From the NCBI RefSeq assembly GCF_016899425.1, contig NZ_CP045994.1, positions 2,914,001 through 2,978,000 of the forward strand: a DNA stretch of 64,000 nt, in the 5' to 3' direction. This document shows, piece after piece, positions 53,770-63,014 of the stretch. The notes under the pieces are model-generated. The model had not been told where the DNA came from, did not search any database, and was given only the letters and a program-made list of their open reading frames with translations. The translations under genes and the position numbers were made by a program. Within the stretch, counting starts at the first letter, position 1, and every line of letters begins with the position of its first letter. The stretch is from Burkholderia sp. MS389. GTDB taxonomy: Bacteria; Pseudomonadota; Gammaproteobacteria; Burkholderiales; Burkholderiaceae.

Positions 53770-54246
53770 TCATTTCACTTGGCAAGGACATTCATGCGGG
53801 CAACCGGGAAGGAAGTCGATTTCTACTCGTCGGCCATTATCCGGCACACCGCTCAAATGATGCGACTTATAAAGCCTGGCGTCGACGTCGATAGGTGCTC
53901 GACCAAGCCCCAATGTGACTAGAAGCCCCTTGATACTTTCCGCGCGTTGTTGAGCCAGCACGTGCGGCTGTCTTTCGTCAGCTTCGGCAAGGCCACCGAC
54001 AGACGTACGATCGAGATTGGGATATTTGAGTTGAAGGTCTATCGCCCAATTGGCCACCCTTGTGAGCTCATCGCCGGACACCTTGGCAGAATCTCTTTCA
54101 AACGAAACATCAAGCGTATGGACTGGGGAGCAGGCGAATGTCCCTGCCGAGAAAAATGCGAGTGCGATACATGCCCATATCAATTTTCCGTTGGACCCAA
54201 TCAGATTCAACCAGGATCGCGCTGCCACACCGCCTCTAATCCTCAT
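53770..54246 (-). CDS. Small exported OmpA-like protein, last gene of the PAAR operon
   Basis: This 158-residue protein has an N-terminal signal or anchor (KLIWACIALAFFSAGTFACS, about residues 19-38). The cysteine after TFA suggests a lipoprotein, although the lipobox is imperfect. The rest resembles a minimal OmpA-like domain: LDVSFERDSAKVSGDELTRV, LAQQRAESIKGLLVTLGLG and NGRRVEIDFLPGC, but the classic peptidoglycan-binding Asp/Arg pair is only partly recognisable. The start overlaps the upstream protease gene by 11 bp. It may be an immunity lipoprotein or a wall anchor. About 180 bp of gene-free DNA, with a 9-bp stem-loop at 53717-53743, follow it. Confidence 0.7.
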   Translation of the reverse strand: MRIRGGVAARSWLNLIGSNGKLIWACIALAFFSAGTFACSPVHTLDVSFERDSAKVSGDELTRVANWAIDLQLKYPNLDRTSVGGLAEADERQPHVLAQQRAESIKGLLVTLGLGRAPIDVDARLYKSHHLSGVPDNGRRVEIDFLPGCPHECPCQVK

Positions 54247-54889
54247 AGATAACATACCCGGCAATGCTATCCGCATTATCGATTGCGAGATCGGGGCGCG
54301 TCCGAGCCAATACCAAGCACTCGCGCATGAAATATTGATGATCCTGAGCGCCAAAAGTGTCGGCAAAATGAGTGCACTCATGAATCAGTGTCGACAACAT
54401 CGAGTCCTTTGCACTGGATATGGGGCGCATCCCACAAAAATTCTCGTGGATACAAATAGTATGTGTAGCGGTGTCCGGGGTGCAAACATGCGCGACGGCA
54501 CCATCAGGGTCCTTGTTATTCGGCGTACAACCAAGATATCGATCAAGCTCCTCTGATTGGCGAACAAAATTTCCAGGCTTGAGATCGCGCATCACCCGAC
54601 TGACTCGTGCGAGGCCGACTGTCAGACGTTGCCGAATCGTTTCATCGCTTGAGCCAAACCACGTTGCGACGCGCTGACGTTCGACCGCCCCCCACTTGCG
54701 CAAGTCTACGAGCCGTACATCAATCATTTGTACGGCTCTATCGCGTAACGTTAGAACCATACGGCGAAATTCCGCATCAGTCATGTTTGGGCAGATGGGT
54801 GGCCCGTTCGATATCAATGCCTCGATCAACGAACCTTCTTTCGTGTCCGTCATCGCCTCTGCAATCTCCACACGATCGCCGTCACTCAT
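54236..54889 (-). CDS. M35-type (aspzincin) zinc metallopeptidase, putative T6SS effector
   Basis: This 217-residue protein shows the zinc motif HECTH at residues 170-174 (in TLIHECTHFADTFGAQDHQY) with a third ligand Asp183 and the downstream ARTRPDLAIDNADSIAGYV. This is the signature of peptidyl-Lys/deuterolysin-like M35 peptidases. The helical N-terminal part contains VATWFGSSDETIRQRL, a segment also seen in secreted bacterial M35-like toxins. There is no signal peptide, so delivery through the co-encoded PAAR proteins is likely. The start overlaps the upstream PAAR stop (ATGA at 54886-54889). Confidence 0.78.
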   Translation of the reverse strand: MSDGDRVEIAEAMTDTKEGSLIEALISNGPPICPNMTDAEFRRMVLTLRDRAVQMIDVRLVDLRKWGAVERQRVATWFGSSDETIRQRLTVGLARVSRVMRDLKPGNFVRQSEELDRYLGCTPNNKDPDGAVAHVCTPDTATHTICIHENFCGMRPISSAKDSMLSTLIHECTHFADTFGAQDHQYFMRECLVLARTRPDLAIDNADSIAGYVIYED

Positions 54890-55440
54890 TCTATTTCTCC
54901 GATGACCTCGAGCTTTACCGATTCGGCCTCCGGCGTGATCACTCGCACAGTATGCCCCTGCGCATCGGTAATCCCTGAAGCCAGCACGTCGCCACGGCAA
55001 TTTGTGATCCAATACCGCGCGCCAACAACAGGTTTCCTGGACTTCTTGTTGCGAATAACGAACTGCTGATCGTGGACTGCCGTGCCTCTTCTTACAGGGG
55101 CGACGCCTAAGCCATGCTTGCCCGTCAACCGCGCCACCTCGTCTGCGGCAAAGGTCATCTTCATGCCGCGCTCGGCATAGAAAACCGGTGGCGGCTTGCA
55201 ATCGCAGACGTTGATATCACCACTCAACGCCCACGGCTTGCCGTTTGGCCCTGTGCCCGGCCAGCGTGGACCCACCGGGGCGACAAACCCTTCCTGCTTG
55301 CATGCCGTGCAGTACGTCTTCATGTACAGCGTTGCGATTTGCACGCGCGGCGGTGGATTGGAACAGGTTACGTCCTCCAATCCTTCTGTAATCGTGGCGC
55401 TGCCGCCCTGATCCCCTTTGGCAAGGAAATAACGAATCAT
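54886..55440 (-). CDS. PAAR-domain protein with C-terminal extension (T6SS spike tip)
   Basis: This 184-residue protein has an N-terminal PAAR-like domain (MIRYFLAKGDQGGSATITEG at the start, then cysteines in YCTACKQEGFVAPVGPRWPG and GDINVCDCKPPPVF, residues to about 90). These Cys clusters and the GDxxxxGG start match PAAR proteins that cap the VgrG spike. The C-terminal ~60 residues (QQFVIRNKKSRKPVVGARY, then DAQGHTVRVITPEAESVKL) form a transthyretin/Ig-like extension that often binds effectors. It is coupled by ATGA overlaps to genes on both sides. No vgrG or T6SS core gene is in the window. Confidence 0.82.
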   Translation of the reverse strand: MIRYFLAKGDQGGSATITEGLEDVTCSNPPPRVQIATLYMKTYCTACKQEGFVAPVGPRWPGTGPNGKPWALSGDINVCDCKPPPVFYAERGMKMTFAADEVARLTGKHGLGVAPVRRGTAVHDQQFVIRNKKSRKPVVGARYWITNCRGDVLASGITDAQGHTVRVITPEAESVKLEVIGEIE

Positions 55441-56114
55441 GAGGTCTCGCCTCGATGCACAACGGTTGGACGCTTCGCCACGGTGAAGGCGTTAGCGGAT
55501 ACCAGACCATCACGCTCAGGGCTATCGGTAATGACGTCGCCGTTATCCAGTTCGCTACCGACGAAAGCCAGCGGCTGGAAGTCTCCGTTATCCACCAGCC
55601 CAAGACCGCTTATGATTCGCGCGGTCGAACCGTCTGCGTAGTGAATTTGATCACCCACGACGCCAGCCTTGCCAAGCCCAACGCCGGTGTCCCACGTGCC
55701 GGTAGCTTCGCGCAATGCACCGCCTCGCGCGGTCGTGGCTCCTCGTACAGCCAACCTGTATCGCGGCAGTGCAGGCGGCGGCGCATAATCCTCGTTAAAC
55801 AACCCTCCGGCCGTTTCGCCAACCGGTACGTGAATTCCCGACAACCGCTGAAGCGTTTCGACGATACGATCGCCGTTGCTCAACCTGCTACCCACCAGCG
55901 CAAACGGCTTGTCGCTGCAAATCGCATATTCGCCTGCACCATCCACGATGACGGCCTCGCTGCCATCCTCGTAAGTGACGACATCGCCAACACGGGCAAC
56001 GACAAGCCCGGCGACTGTGAGGCCGCTCGTAGCCTCGGTTACCCGCCCACCGCGCTCAGTGAGCGCGCCGATGGTGGCAAAAAGATCGGGCGGTGCAGTC
56101 TGCTCGCTCTTCAT
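55437..56114 (-). CDS. Protein with two PAAR-like repeats, first gene of the effector operon
   Basis: This 225-residue protein has two similar halves. One half reads IGALTERGGRVTEATSG...FALVGSRLSNGDRI (about residues 15-85). The other reads VRGATTARGGALREATG...LAFVGSELDNGDVI (about 120-190). Each has the GG-x-V/L-x-E-A start and the phi-VGS-x-L-x-NGD end of PAAR_4-like domains, without cysteines. The start at 56114 has AAAGGAAA as its site. The stop overlaps the next PAAR gene (ATGA at 55437-55440). It may build or cap the spike, or act as an adaptor. Confidence 0.68.
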   Translation of the reverse strand: MKSEQTAPPDLFATIGALTERGGRVTEATSGLTVAGLVVARVGDVVTYEDGSEAVIVDGAGEYAICSDKPFALVGSRLSNGDRIVETLQRLSGIHVPVGETAGGLFNEDYAPPPALPRYRLAVRGATTARGGALREATGTWDTGVGLGKAGVVGDQIHYADGSTARIISGLGLVDNGDFQPLAFVGSELDNGDVITDSPERDGLVSANAFTVAKRPTVVHRGETS

Positions 56115-56552
56115 CCGGATTTCCTTTCTCGACAATGGGTGAGAAATGCTCCATGCACAATTTGCACGGACGAGAAAAAAGAACCAATCAGACGAGTTCG
56201 AATTTCGTATAACTAATCGTTATAAAGACCGTCCAACAGCAAATGAGCCTGAGTTGGGCGAAATGAGCGGGGATTTGGCGGCCGGGCGACAGGCTACCGG
56301 AGAGGGATGATCATCGATTGGGCGAAACGAGAATCTGCACGGTTAGTCCGTATGCGTCGTGCTCGACGGCGCCCGGCCCCTGGATTTCGCGCCCGCTGCA
56401 GATGTAGACGCGTGTCCCGCGTGGATCGCCGCAGCACTCCCACGCGAGGTTACCGCGCACTTAAGGACCAACAATCATGGACGAGCCTTACGTTTCCTTC
56501 GTTACGCTTCGCATCGTTCGTAACGGCCAGCTTGCGACAGGACTAACAACGT
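56115..56552. other. A+T-rich promoter region of the PAAR operon and gene-free gap
   Basis: No convincing gene lies here. Features seen are the shared motif ACGAGTTCGAATTT (56192-56205), an inverted repeat TATAAC-TAATC-GTTATA (56208-56224), and poly-purine/poly-pyrimidine runs near 56171-56180. A 79-codon open frame at 56307-56546 is Arg-rich, lacks a ribosome binding site and is not called. Confidence 0.5.
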
Positions 56553-56587
56553 CCTGCCTGCGCGCGAAGCGACCGCACGCAGGCAGG
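56553..56587 (-). terminator. Candidate terminator of the RND efflux operon
   Basis: A 10-bp perfect stem (56553-56562 CCTGCCTGCG with 56578-56587 CGCAGGCAGG) lies 12 bp after the oprB-like stop on the minus strand. A GTTGTTAG stretch follows instead of a full U-tract. Confidence 0.55.
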
Positions 56588-56598
56588 ATTACCGCATG

Positions 56599-58119
56599 TT
56601 ACCCGTTCGTCGCCGACGCAGGCGCCGGAGCCGCCGCCTTGTCGTAGTCGACCGGTGCATCCGGTGCGCGCGGCGCTTCGCCGGCGCGCTGGATCCACCC
56701 ACCGCCGAGTGCGCGGTACAGATCGACCAGGTTCGTCCAGCGCGCCAGGCGCGCGCTGATCAGCGACTGCTGCGCGGAGTACAGATCCGTCTGCGCGGTC
56801 AGCACCGACAGATAGCTGTCCACACCGTTCTTGTAACGCAGGTCCGACAGGTCGAAGCGACGCTGCTGCGCGTGCTCGTTGCGCTCCAATGCCGCGATCT
56901 GCTGATCGTACGTGCCGCGTGCGGCAAGCCCGTCCGACACTTCGCGGAACGCCGACTGGATCGCCTTCTCGTAGTTCGCGATCTCGATGCGCTTCTGCAC
57001 ATGCGCGAGATTCAGGTTCGCGATGTTCTGACCGCCTTCGAAGATCGGCATCGTGATCTGCGGCGCAAACGACCACGCCGCCGTGCCGGCCTTGAACAGA
57101 CCGCCCAGCGTCGGGCTGCCGGTGCCGAACGCGCCCGTCAGCGAGATCTTCGGGAAGAACGCCGCGCGCGCCGCGCCGATGTTCGCGTTCGCGGCCAGCA
57201 GCGTCTGCTCGGCCTGCATCACGTCCGGACGACGCGTCAGCAGATCCGACGGCAACCCGGCCGGCACGTCCGTCAGCAGGTTCTGCGCGTCGAGCGGCAT
57301 GCCCGCCGGCAGATCGTCCGGCAGCGGCTCGCCGATCAGCAGCACCAGCGCGTTCAGCGCCTGTGCGCGCGCACGTGCCTGCGCCTGCTGGTTCGCGAGC
57401 GCCGTCTCGACTACCGTCTGCGCCTGACGCAGCTCGAGCTCGGAGCCCGTGCCGTTGTCGAATTGCAGCTTGGTCAGGTCGTACGACGCCTGCGCGGTCT
57501 TCAGCGTGTCCTCCGTGACCTTCAGCAGGTCATCGGTCGACAGCAGCGTCAGGTACTGATCGGCCACCTGCGACACCAGCGAGATCTCCGACGCCTGCCG
57601 TGCGTACGACGTCGACAGGTACTGCGCGAGCGCCTGGTCCTTCAGGCTCTGCACGCGGCCGAACAGATCGAGCTCCCACGACGCCGACAATCCGACGTTG
57701 TAGGCGCGCGAGATGTACGGCGCACCGGTCTGCGAAAGACCCTGCGGCACGCGCTGGATGCTGCCCGTGCCCGTCCCGTCGAGCGTCGGGAACAGCCCCG
57801 CACGCGTGATCTGGTACTGCGCACGCGCGGCCTCGACGTTCAGCACCGACACGCGCAGGTCGCGGTTGTTTTTCAGCGCGATCTCGATCAGCCGCTGCAG
57901 GCGCGGATCGACGAAGAACTCGCGCCAGCCGATGGCAGTCGCCGCCTGGCCGTTCGCGCTGCGCGCGCCGGCCGCGCCCGGCTGCGTCGCGTAGACGCCG
58001 CCGGCCGGGTACGCCTGCGCGACGGGCGCGTCGGGCCGCGTGTAATGCGGCGCCATCGTGCAGCCCGCGGCAAAGAGCGCGACTGCGATTGCAGTCAAAG
58101 CGTGTTTTTGCATCATCAC
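56599..58119 (-). CDS. oprB: RND efflux outer-membrane channel lipoprotein (OprM/OprB family)
   Basis: This 506-residue TolC-like outer-membrane factor has a lipoprotein signal [16 protein letters not shown] followed by AAGC (Cys at about 20). Two OEP repeats follow (about residues 65-260 and 290-475). Family stretches include [15 protein letters not shown]-like [18 protein letters not shown] and [20 protein letters not shown]. The C-terminus is Ala/Pro-rich. Its start overlaps the transporter stop by 4 bp. The symbol follows BpeAB-OprB of B. pseudomallei; the closest match among Burkholderia pumps cannot be fixed without alignment. Confidence 0.9.
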   Translation of the reverse strand: MMMQKHALTAIAVALFAAGCTMAPHYTRPDAPVAQAYPAGGVYATQPGAAGARSANGQAATAIGWREFFVDPRLQRLIEIALKNNRDLRVSVLNVEAARAQYQITRAGLFPTLDGTGTGSIQRVPQGLSQTGAPYISRAYNVGLSASWELDLFGRVQSLKDQALAQYLSTSYARQASEISLVSQVADQYLTLLSTDDLLKVTEDTLKTAQASYDLTKLQFDNGTGSELELRQAQTVVETALANQQAQARARAQALNALVLLIGEPLPDDLPAGMPLDAQNLLTDVPAGLPSDLLTRRPDVMQAEQTLLAANANIGAARAAFFPKISLTGAFGTGSPTLGGLFKAGTAAWSFAPQITMPIFEGGQNIANLNLAHVQKRIEIANYEKAIQSAFREVSDGLAARGTYDQQIAALERNEHAQQRRFDLSDLRYKNGVDSYLSVLTAQTDLYSAQQSLISARLARWTNLVDLYRALGGGWIQRAGEAPRAPDAPVDYDKAAAPAPASATNG

Positions 58120-61100
58120 TGTCCCTTGTTGCCTTGGTCGCCGTTGCCCGGCTTCTCTTCGTGGTGCGAGTGCTCCTGAGCCAGGCGCAGCGCCTCGTCG
58201 GCATCTTCCTTCTCGCCGCTGAAGATCGCACGGATCTTCACGAAGAACATCGGGATCATGAAGATCGCGAGGAACGTCGCCGTGATCATCCCGCCGATCA
58301 CGCCCGTACCGATCGCGTGCTGGCTGGCCGAACCCGCGCCGTTGCTGATCGCGAGCGGCATCACGCCGAGAATGAACGCGAGCGACGTCATCAGGATTGG
58401 ACGCAGCCGCAGGCGCGCCGCTTCCAGCGCGGCCTCGATCGGCCCCATCTTCTCCGTCTGCTGCAGTTCGCGCGCGAACTCGACGATCAGGATCGCGTTC
58501 TTCGCGGACAAGCCCACGGTGGTCAGCAGGCCGACCTGGAAGAACACGTCGTTCTCGAGGCCGCGCATCGTGGCCGCGAGCAGCGCACCGATCACGCCGA
58601 GCGGCACGACCATGATCACCGAGAACGGAATCGACCAGCTTTCATACAGCGCCGCGAGACACAGGAACACGACGAGAATCGAGATCGCGTACAGGATCGG
58701 CGCCTGCGAACCGGACTGGATTTCCTGGAACGACAGGCCCGTCCACGAATAGCCGATACCGACCGGCAGCTTCTTCGCGAGCGTTTCCATCGCGGCCATC
58801 GCCTGACCGGTCGACTTGCCCGGTGCGGCCTGGCCCTGGATTTCCATCGCCGACACGCCGTTGTAGCGCTCGAGCTTCGGCGAACCGTACGTCCAGTGAC
58901 CGGTCGCGAACGCGCTGAACGGCACCATCCCGCCCGACCCGTTGCGCACGTACCAGATGTTCATGTCTTCCGGCGTCATCCGGAACGGCGCGTCGGCCTG
59001 CACGTACACCTTCTTGATCCGGCCGTCGGTGTCGAGGAAGTTGTTCACGTACTTCGACGCCCACGCGATCGAGAACGTCTGGTCGATCGCATCCGCCGTC
59101 ACGCCCAGCGCATTCGCCTTCTCGCGGTCGATGTCGACCTTGTACTGCGGCGTGTCGTTCAGGCCGTTCGGACGGACACCCTGCAGCGTCGGATCCTTCG
59201 AAGCCATCCCGAGCAGCTGGTTACGCGCGGCCATCAGCGCGTCGTGGCCGAGACCGGCGTTGTCCGTCAGCTCGAAGTCGAAGCCGGCAGCGGTACCGAG
59301 TTCCGGAATCGACGGCGGGTTGAACGGAATCACGAGCGCGTCCTTGTAGCTCCCGTAACGCCCGAACATCCGGCCGATCAGCGCCTGCACCTTCTGGTTC
59401 GCATGCTGACGCTGCGAATAGTCCTTCAAGCGGACGAACACGAGACCGGAGTTCTGGCCGCGGCCCGCGAAGCTGAAGCCGTTGACCGTGAACGCCGATT
59501 CGACGATTTCCTTCTCGTCCTTCAGCAGGTAGTCGGAAATGTTCGCGAGCGTCTTCGCGGTCGTTTCCTGCGTCGAACCCGACGGCGTCTGCACGATCAC
59601 GAACATCAGGCCCTGGTCTTCATCGGGCAGGAACGACTTCGGCAGGCGCACGAACAGCAGCCCGACCGCGACGATCACGACCAGATAGATGATGAGCCAG
59701 CGGCCCGAGCGCTTGATCACGTGGTGCACGCCGACGTGGTACTTGTCGCGGCTGGTGTTGAACGTGCGGTTGAACCAGCCGAAGAAGCCCTTCTTCTCCT
59801 CGTGATGCCCTTGCGGGATCGGCTTGAGGATCGTCGCGCACAGTGCCGGCGTCAGAATCAACGCGACCAGCACCGACAGCACCATCGCCGACACGATCGT
59901 CAGCGAGAACTGACGATAGATCGCGCCGACCGACCCGCCGGAAAACGCGACCGGCACGAACACCGCCGACAGCACGAGCGCCACGCCGACGAGTGCGCCG
60001 GTGATCTGGCCCATCGCCTTGCGGGTCGCCTCCTTCGGCGACAGCCCTTCTTCGGCCATCACGCGCTCGACGTTCTCGACCACCACGATCGCATCGTCGA
60101 CCAGCAGGCCGATCGCGAGCACGAGGCCGAACATCGACAGCGTGTTGATCGAGAAGCCGACCATCGACATGATCGCGAACGTACCGAGCAGCACGACCGG
60201 CACCGCGATCGTCGGGATGATCGTCGCCCGCAGGTTCTGCAGGAACAGATACATCACGAGGAACACGAGCACGATACCTTCGAGCAGCGTCTTGACCACT
60301 TCCTCGATCGACAGCTTCACGAACGGCGTCGTGTCGTACGGATACTTGACGACGAGGCCGTGCGGGAAGAACGGTGCGAGCTCGTCGATCTTCGCGCGCA
60401 CGGCCTTCGCGGTCGCGAGCGCGTTCGCGTTGGTCGCGAGCTGGATACCGAGTGCCGCGGTCGGCTGACCGTTGTACTTCGTGTCGAAGTTGTAGTTTTC
60501 GCCGCCGAGGCCGATCTGCGCGACGTCCTTCAGGCGAACCTGCGAGCCGTCCTGGTTGACCTTCAGCAGGATGTTGCCGAACTGCTCGGGCGTCTGCAGC
60601 AGCGTCGATTCGGTGATCGTCGCCTGCAGCACGGTGCCGGGCTTGGCCGGCGTGCCGCCGATCTGGCCGCCCGCGATCTGCACGTTCTGCGCGGTGATCG
60701 CCGAGCTGACGTCGACCGGCGTGAGGCCGTAGTTGGTCAGGCGGTTCGGATCGAGCCAGATCCGCATCGCGTACTGCGAGCCGAACAGCGTGACGGTACC
60801 GACGCCGTTCAGCCGGCTGATCGGATCCTTCACGTGCGACGCCACGAAGTTCGCGAGGTCGTACTTGTTCATGCTGCCGTCTTCGGAGTTGAAGGCGAGC
60901 ACCAGCAGGAAGCTGCTGCTCGACTTCGTGACCGACAGACCGAGCTGCTGCACGACCTGCGGCAGAACCGGCGTCGCGAGCGACAGCTTGTTCTGCACCT
61001 GGACCTGCGCAATGTCGGCGTTGGTGCCCGGCGCGAAGGTCAGCGTGATCGTTGCGTTGCCCGAGTCGTCACTCGTCGACGACATGTACAGGAAGTTGTC

Positions 61101-61316
61101 GAGACCGCTCATCTGCTGCTCGATCACCTGCGTCACCGTGTCTTCCACCGTCTTCGCGGAAGCGCCCGGGTAGTTCGCGGTGATCTGGATCGATGGCGGC
61201 GCGATCGTCGGATACTGCGAGATCGGCAGCGTGAAGATCGCCGCAACCCCGGCCAGCATCAGGATGATGGCGATCACCCACGCGAAGATCGGGCGATCGA
61301 TAAAAAACTTTGCCAT
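58116..61316 (-). CDS. bpeB: RND multidrug efflux transporter (HAE1 family, AcrB/BpeB-like)
   Basis: This 1066-residue inner-membrane proton antiporter has [18 protein letters not shown] at the N-terminus, twelve predicted helices and two large periplasmic loops. The proton-relay Asp-Asp pair is in [19 protein letters not shown] in helix 4. The [15 protein letters not shown] loop and [19 protein letters not shown] support the AcrB/MexB group. It exports diverse drugs and possibly homoserine lactones with its adaptor and OprB. It is 15 bp after the adaptor gene and coupled to oprB. Confidence 0.94.
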   Translation of the reverse strand: MAKFFIDRPIFAWVIAIILMLAGVAAIFTLPISQYPTIAPPSIQITANYPGASAKTVEDTVTQVIEQQMSGLDNFLYMSSTSDDSGNATITLTFAPGTNADIAQVQVQNKLSLATPVLPQVVQQLGLSVTKSSSSFLLVLAFNSEDGSMNKYDLANFVASHVKDPISRLNGVGTVTLFGSQYAMRIWLDPNRLTNYGLTPVDVSSAITAQNVQIAGGQIGGTPAKPGTVLQATITESTLLQTPEQFGNILLKVNQDGSQVRLKDVAQIGLGGENYNFDTKYNGQPTAALGIQLATNANALATAKAVRAKIDELAPFFPHGLVVKYPYDTTPFVKLSIEEVVKTLLEGIVLVFLVMYLFLQNLRATIIPTIAVPVVLLGTFAIMSMVGFSINTLSMFGLVLAIGLLVDDAIVVVENVERVMAEEGLSPKEATRKAMGQITGALVGVALVLSAVFVPVAFSGGSVGAIYRQFSLTIVSAMVLSVLVALILTPALCATILKPIPQGHHEEKKGFFGWFNRTFNTSRDKYHVGVHHVIKRSGRWLIIYLVVIVAVGLLFVRLPKSFLPDEDQGLMFVIVQTPSGSTQETTAKTLANISDYLLKDEKEIVESAFTVNGFSFAGRGQNSGLVFVRLKDYSQRQHANQKVQALIGRMFGRYGSYKDALVIPFNPPSIPELGTAAGFDFELTDNAGLGHDALMAARNQLLGMASKDPTLQGVRPNGLNDTPQYKVDIDREKANALGVTADAIDQTFSIAWASKYVNNFLDTDGRIKKVYVQADAPFRMTPEDMNIWYVRNGSGGMVPFSAFATGHWTYGSPKLERYNGVSAMEIQGQAAPGKSTGQAMAAMETLAKKLPVGIGYSWTGLSFQEIQSGSQAPILYAISILVVFLCLAALYESWSIPFSVIMVVPLGVIGALLAATMRGLENDVFFQVGLLTTVGLSAKNAILIVEFARELQQTEKMGPIEAALEAARLRLRPILMTSLAFILGVMPLAISNGAGSASQHAIGTGVIGGMITATFLAIFMIPMFFVKIRAIFSGEKEDADEALRLAQEHSHHEEKPGNGDQGNKGQ

Positions 61317-61331
61317 GAAACAGGCTCCCTG

Positions 61332-62606
61332 TTATTTCGCGCTCGAGGCAGCGGCAGCACTCGCCGGCGCGGCGCCCGATGCGGCGGCACCGGAAGCGGC
61401 AGCGGCGCCGGACCCGGCGGCGGCCGGCGCGGCGGGGGCAGCAGCACCCGAGGCGGCATCGGCCGCCGGAGCGAGCTGCGCGGGGACCGTCTTCACGGTC
61501 GCGCCCGGGCGCACCTTGTCGACGCCTTGCACGATCACGTGATCTCCTGCCTGCAGACCGCCTTCGACGACCCAGTTCGGGCCTTGCATGCCGGTGGTCT
61601 TCAGCGGACGCGGCTCGACCTTGTTGCTGGCGTTCACCACCATCGCGATCGCCTGGCCCTTCTGGTCATGCGTGACGCCGATCTGCGGCACCAGGAACGC
61701 GTTCTCGTTCACGCCTTCCTCGATCCGTGCGCGCACGAACATCCCCGGCAGCAGCACGCGGCCCGGGTTCGGGAACACCGCGCGGATCGTCACCGAGCCG
61801 GTGGTCTGGTCGACCGTCACGTCCGAGAACTGCAGCTTGCCGGCTTCCGAATAGGTCTTGCCGTCTTCGAGGATCAGCGACACCTTCGCCGCGCCCGGGC
61901 CGCTCGTCTTCAGGCGGCCGCTCTGCACGTCCTGACGCAGCTTCAGCCCTTCGAGGCTCGACTGCGTGAGGTCGACGTACACCGGATCGAGCTGCTGCAC
62001 CGTCGACATCAGCGTCGCCTGGCTCGCCTGCACGTATGCGCCCGGCGTCACCTGCGAGATGCCGACGCGGCCGCTGATCGGCGACACGACGTCCGTATAG
62101 CCGAGGTTGATCTGCGCGGTGTCGACCGCCGCCTTGCCGGCCGCGACGTCCGCCGCGGCCTGGCCTTGCGTGGCGACCGCGTTGTCGTAGTCCTGCTTGC
62201 TGACCGCGTTCGCCGCGACCAGCACCTTGTAGCGCGCGACCAGCGCGTTCTGCGTGACGAGGTTCGCCTGCGCCTTCGCGAGCGTCGCCTTCGCGCTGTT
62301 CAGCGCGGCGATGTACGGCGCCGGATCGATCTTGTAGAGACGCTGACCGGCCTTGACGTCGGTGCCTTCGGTGAATTCGCGGCGCAGCACGATGCCGTCG
62401 ACCCGCGCGCGGACCTGCGCGACGAGGAATGCACTGGTGCGGCCCGGCAGGTCGGTGAAGACCGGTACGGCTTGCGGCTGGACGGTGACGACGCCGACTT
62501 CCGGCGTTTGCGGCGGCGGTGCCGATTCTTTTTTCCCGCACGCGGCCAGGAAAACGGCGGCCGTCGCGACAGTGATTAAGCGGTATGGAACCCGTTCGAC
62601 GCGCAT
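61332..62606 (-). CDS. bpeA: RND efflux periplasmic adaptor lipoprotein (AcrA/BpeA-like)
   Basis: This 424-residue membrane fusion protein has a lipoprotein signal with lipobox VFLAACGKKES (Cys at about 23). Lipoyl halves flank a coiled-coil hairpin (about residues 95-175, LNSAKATLAKAQANLVTQNA), followed by beta-barrel and membrane-proximal domains. The last ~50 residues are an Ala/Pro/Gly-rich low-complexity tail. The start at 62606 has AGAGG upstream. The long leader and the AcrR-type operator lie directly upstream. Confidence 0.93.
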   Translation of the reverse strand: MRVERVPYRLITVATAAVFLAACGKKESAPPPQTPEVGVVTVQPQAVPVFTDLPGRTSAFLVAQVRARVDGIVLRREFTEGTDVKAGQRLYKIDPAPYIAALNSAKATLAKAQANLVTQNALVARYKVLVAANAVSKQDYDNAVATQGQAAADVAAGKAAVDTAQINLGYTDVVSPISGRVGISQVTPGAYVQASQATLMSTVQQLDPVYVDLTQSSLEGLKLRQDVQSGRLKTSGPGAAKVSLILEDGKTYSEAGKLQFSDVTVDQTTGSVTIRAVFPNPGRVLLPGMFVRARIEEGVNENAFLVPQIGVTHDQKGQAIAMVVNASNKVEPRPLKTTGMQGPNWVVEGGLQAGDHVIVQGVDKVRPGATVKTVPAQLAPAADAASGAAAPAAPAAAGSGAAAASGAAASGAAPASAAAASSAK

Positions 62607-62852
62607 GGAGCGACCTCTGTGTATAACCAATGGAATAAGTGCCGCGCCCGAGCGGAGCGCAACACGGATGCGCCTCGCGGCGCTGATCGAACACCTGAAT
62701 TACTGGACTGCTAGAGACTGCTGGATACAGCAAGTCGGCACGAGACCTCCGTGCCGACGGGACGCCGCGAACTGCGGACAAGTACTAGGGCGGGAATCAG
62801 CAGAGTGGGATATTAACTGATTGCCACTTGGGTCATTCGATCGTAGGGTGGT
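62607..62852 (-). other. Long structured 5' leader of the RND operon
   Basis: With the predicted promoter at 62853-62882, the transcript would have a leader of about 240 nt before bpeA. It contains a perfect 9-bp stem-loop (62734-62742 with 62750-62758, arms GTCGGCACG and CGTGCCGAC, 7-nt loop) and a GCTG-GATA-CAGC hairpin (62720-62731). No convincing leader peptide is visible. Confidence 0.45.
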
Positions 62853-62882
62853 ATTGTATATACATTCACGAATGTATGTAAA
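62853..62882 (-). promoter_or_regulatory. bpeA promoter with AcrR-type operator in its spacer
   Basis: On the minus strand, TTTACA (62882-62877) and TACAAT (62858-62853) are 18 bp apart. The DNA between is the dyad TATATACATTCA-CGAATGTATGTA (62857-62880), perfect in its inner 18 bp, with one mismatched pair outside. It is very close to the E. coli AcrR box (TACATACATT...AATGTATGTA). The divergent TetR gene 135 bp away is the likely repressor, and the position would block RNA polymerase. Confidence 0.75.
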
Positions 62883-63014
62883 AAGCCCGTTTGTACGCCG
62901 CCGGCTGTCCAGTCTTACGAATTGTTACCGGAAGCAAGCATAGCCCGTCTGCATGACGGCGACGAGGGGTGGCGACCCTCTATTCACCGACGATCGATCC
63001 AATCAGGCCTGCAC

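Noticed and set aside
56307..56546. 79-codon open frame before the efflux terminator
   Set aside because: Arg-rich with no usable ribosome binding site; its codon pattern fits read-through of non-coding G+C-rich DNA.
58089..62579. A 1496-codon open frame on the plus strand opposite the RND operon
   Set aside because: It is a codon-bias shadow of bpeB/oprB/bpeA: Arg/His/Asp-rich, no domain, no ribosome binding site. The same holds for the long antisense frames at 30790-33897 and 13750-15795.
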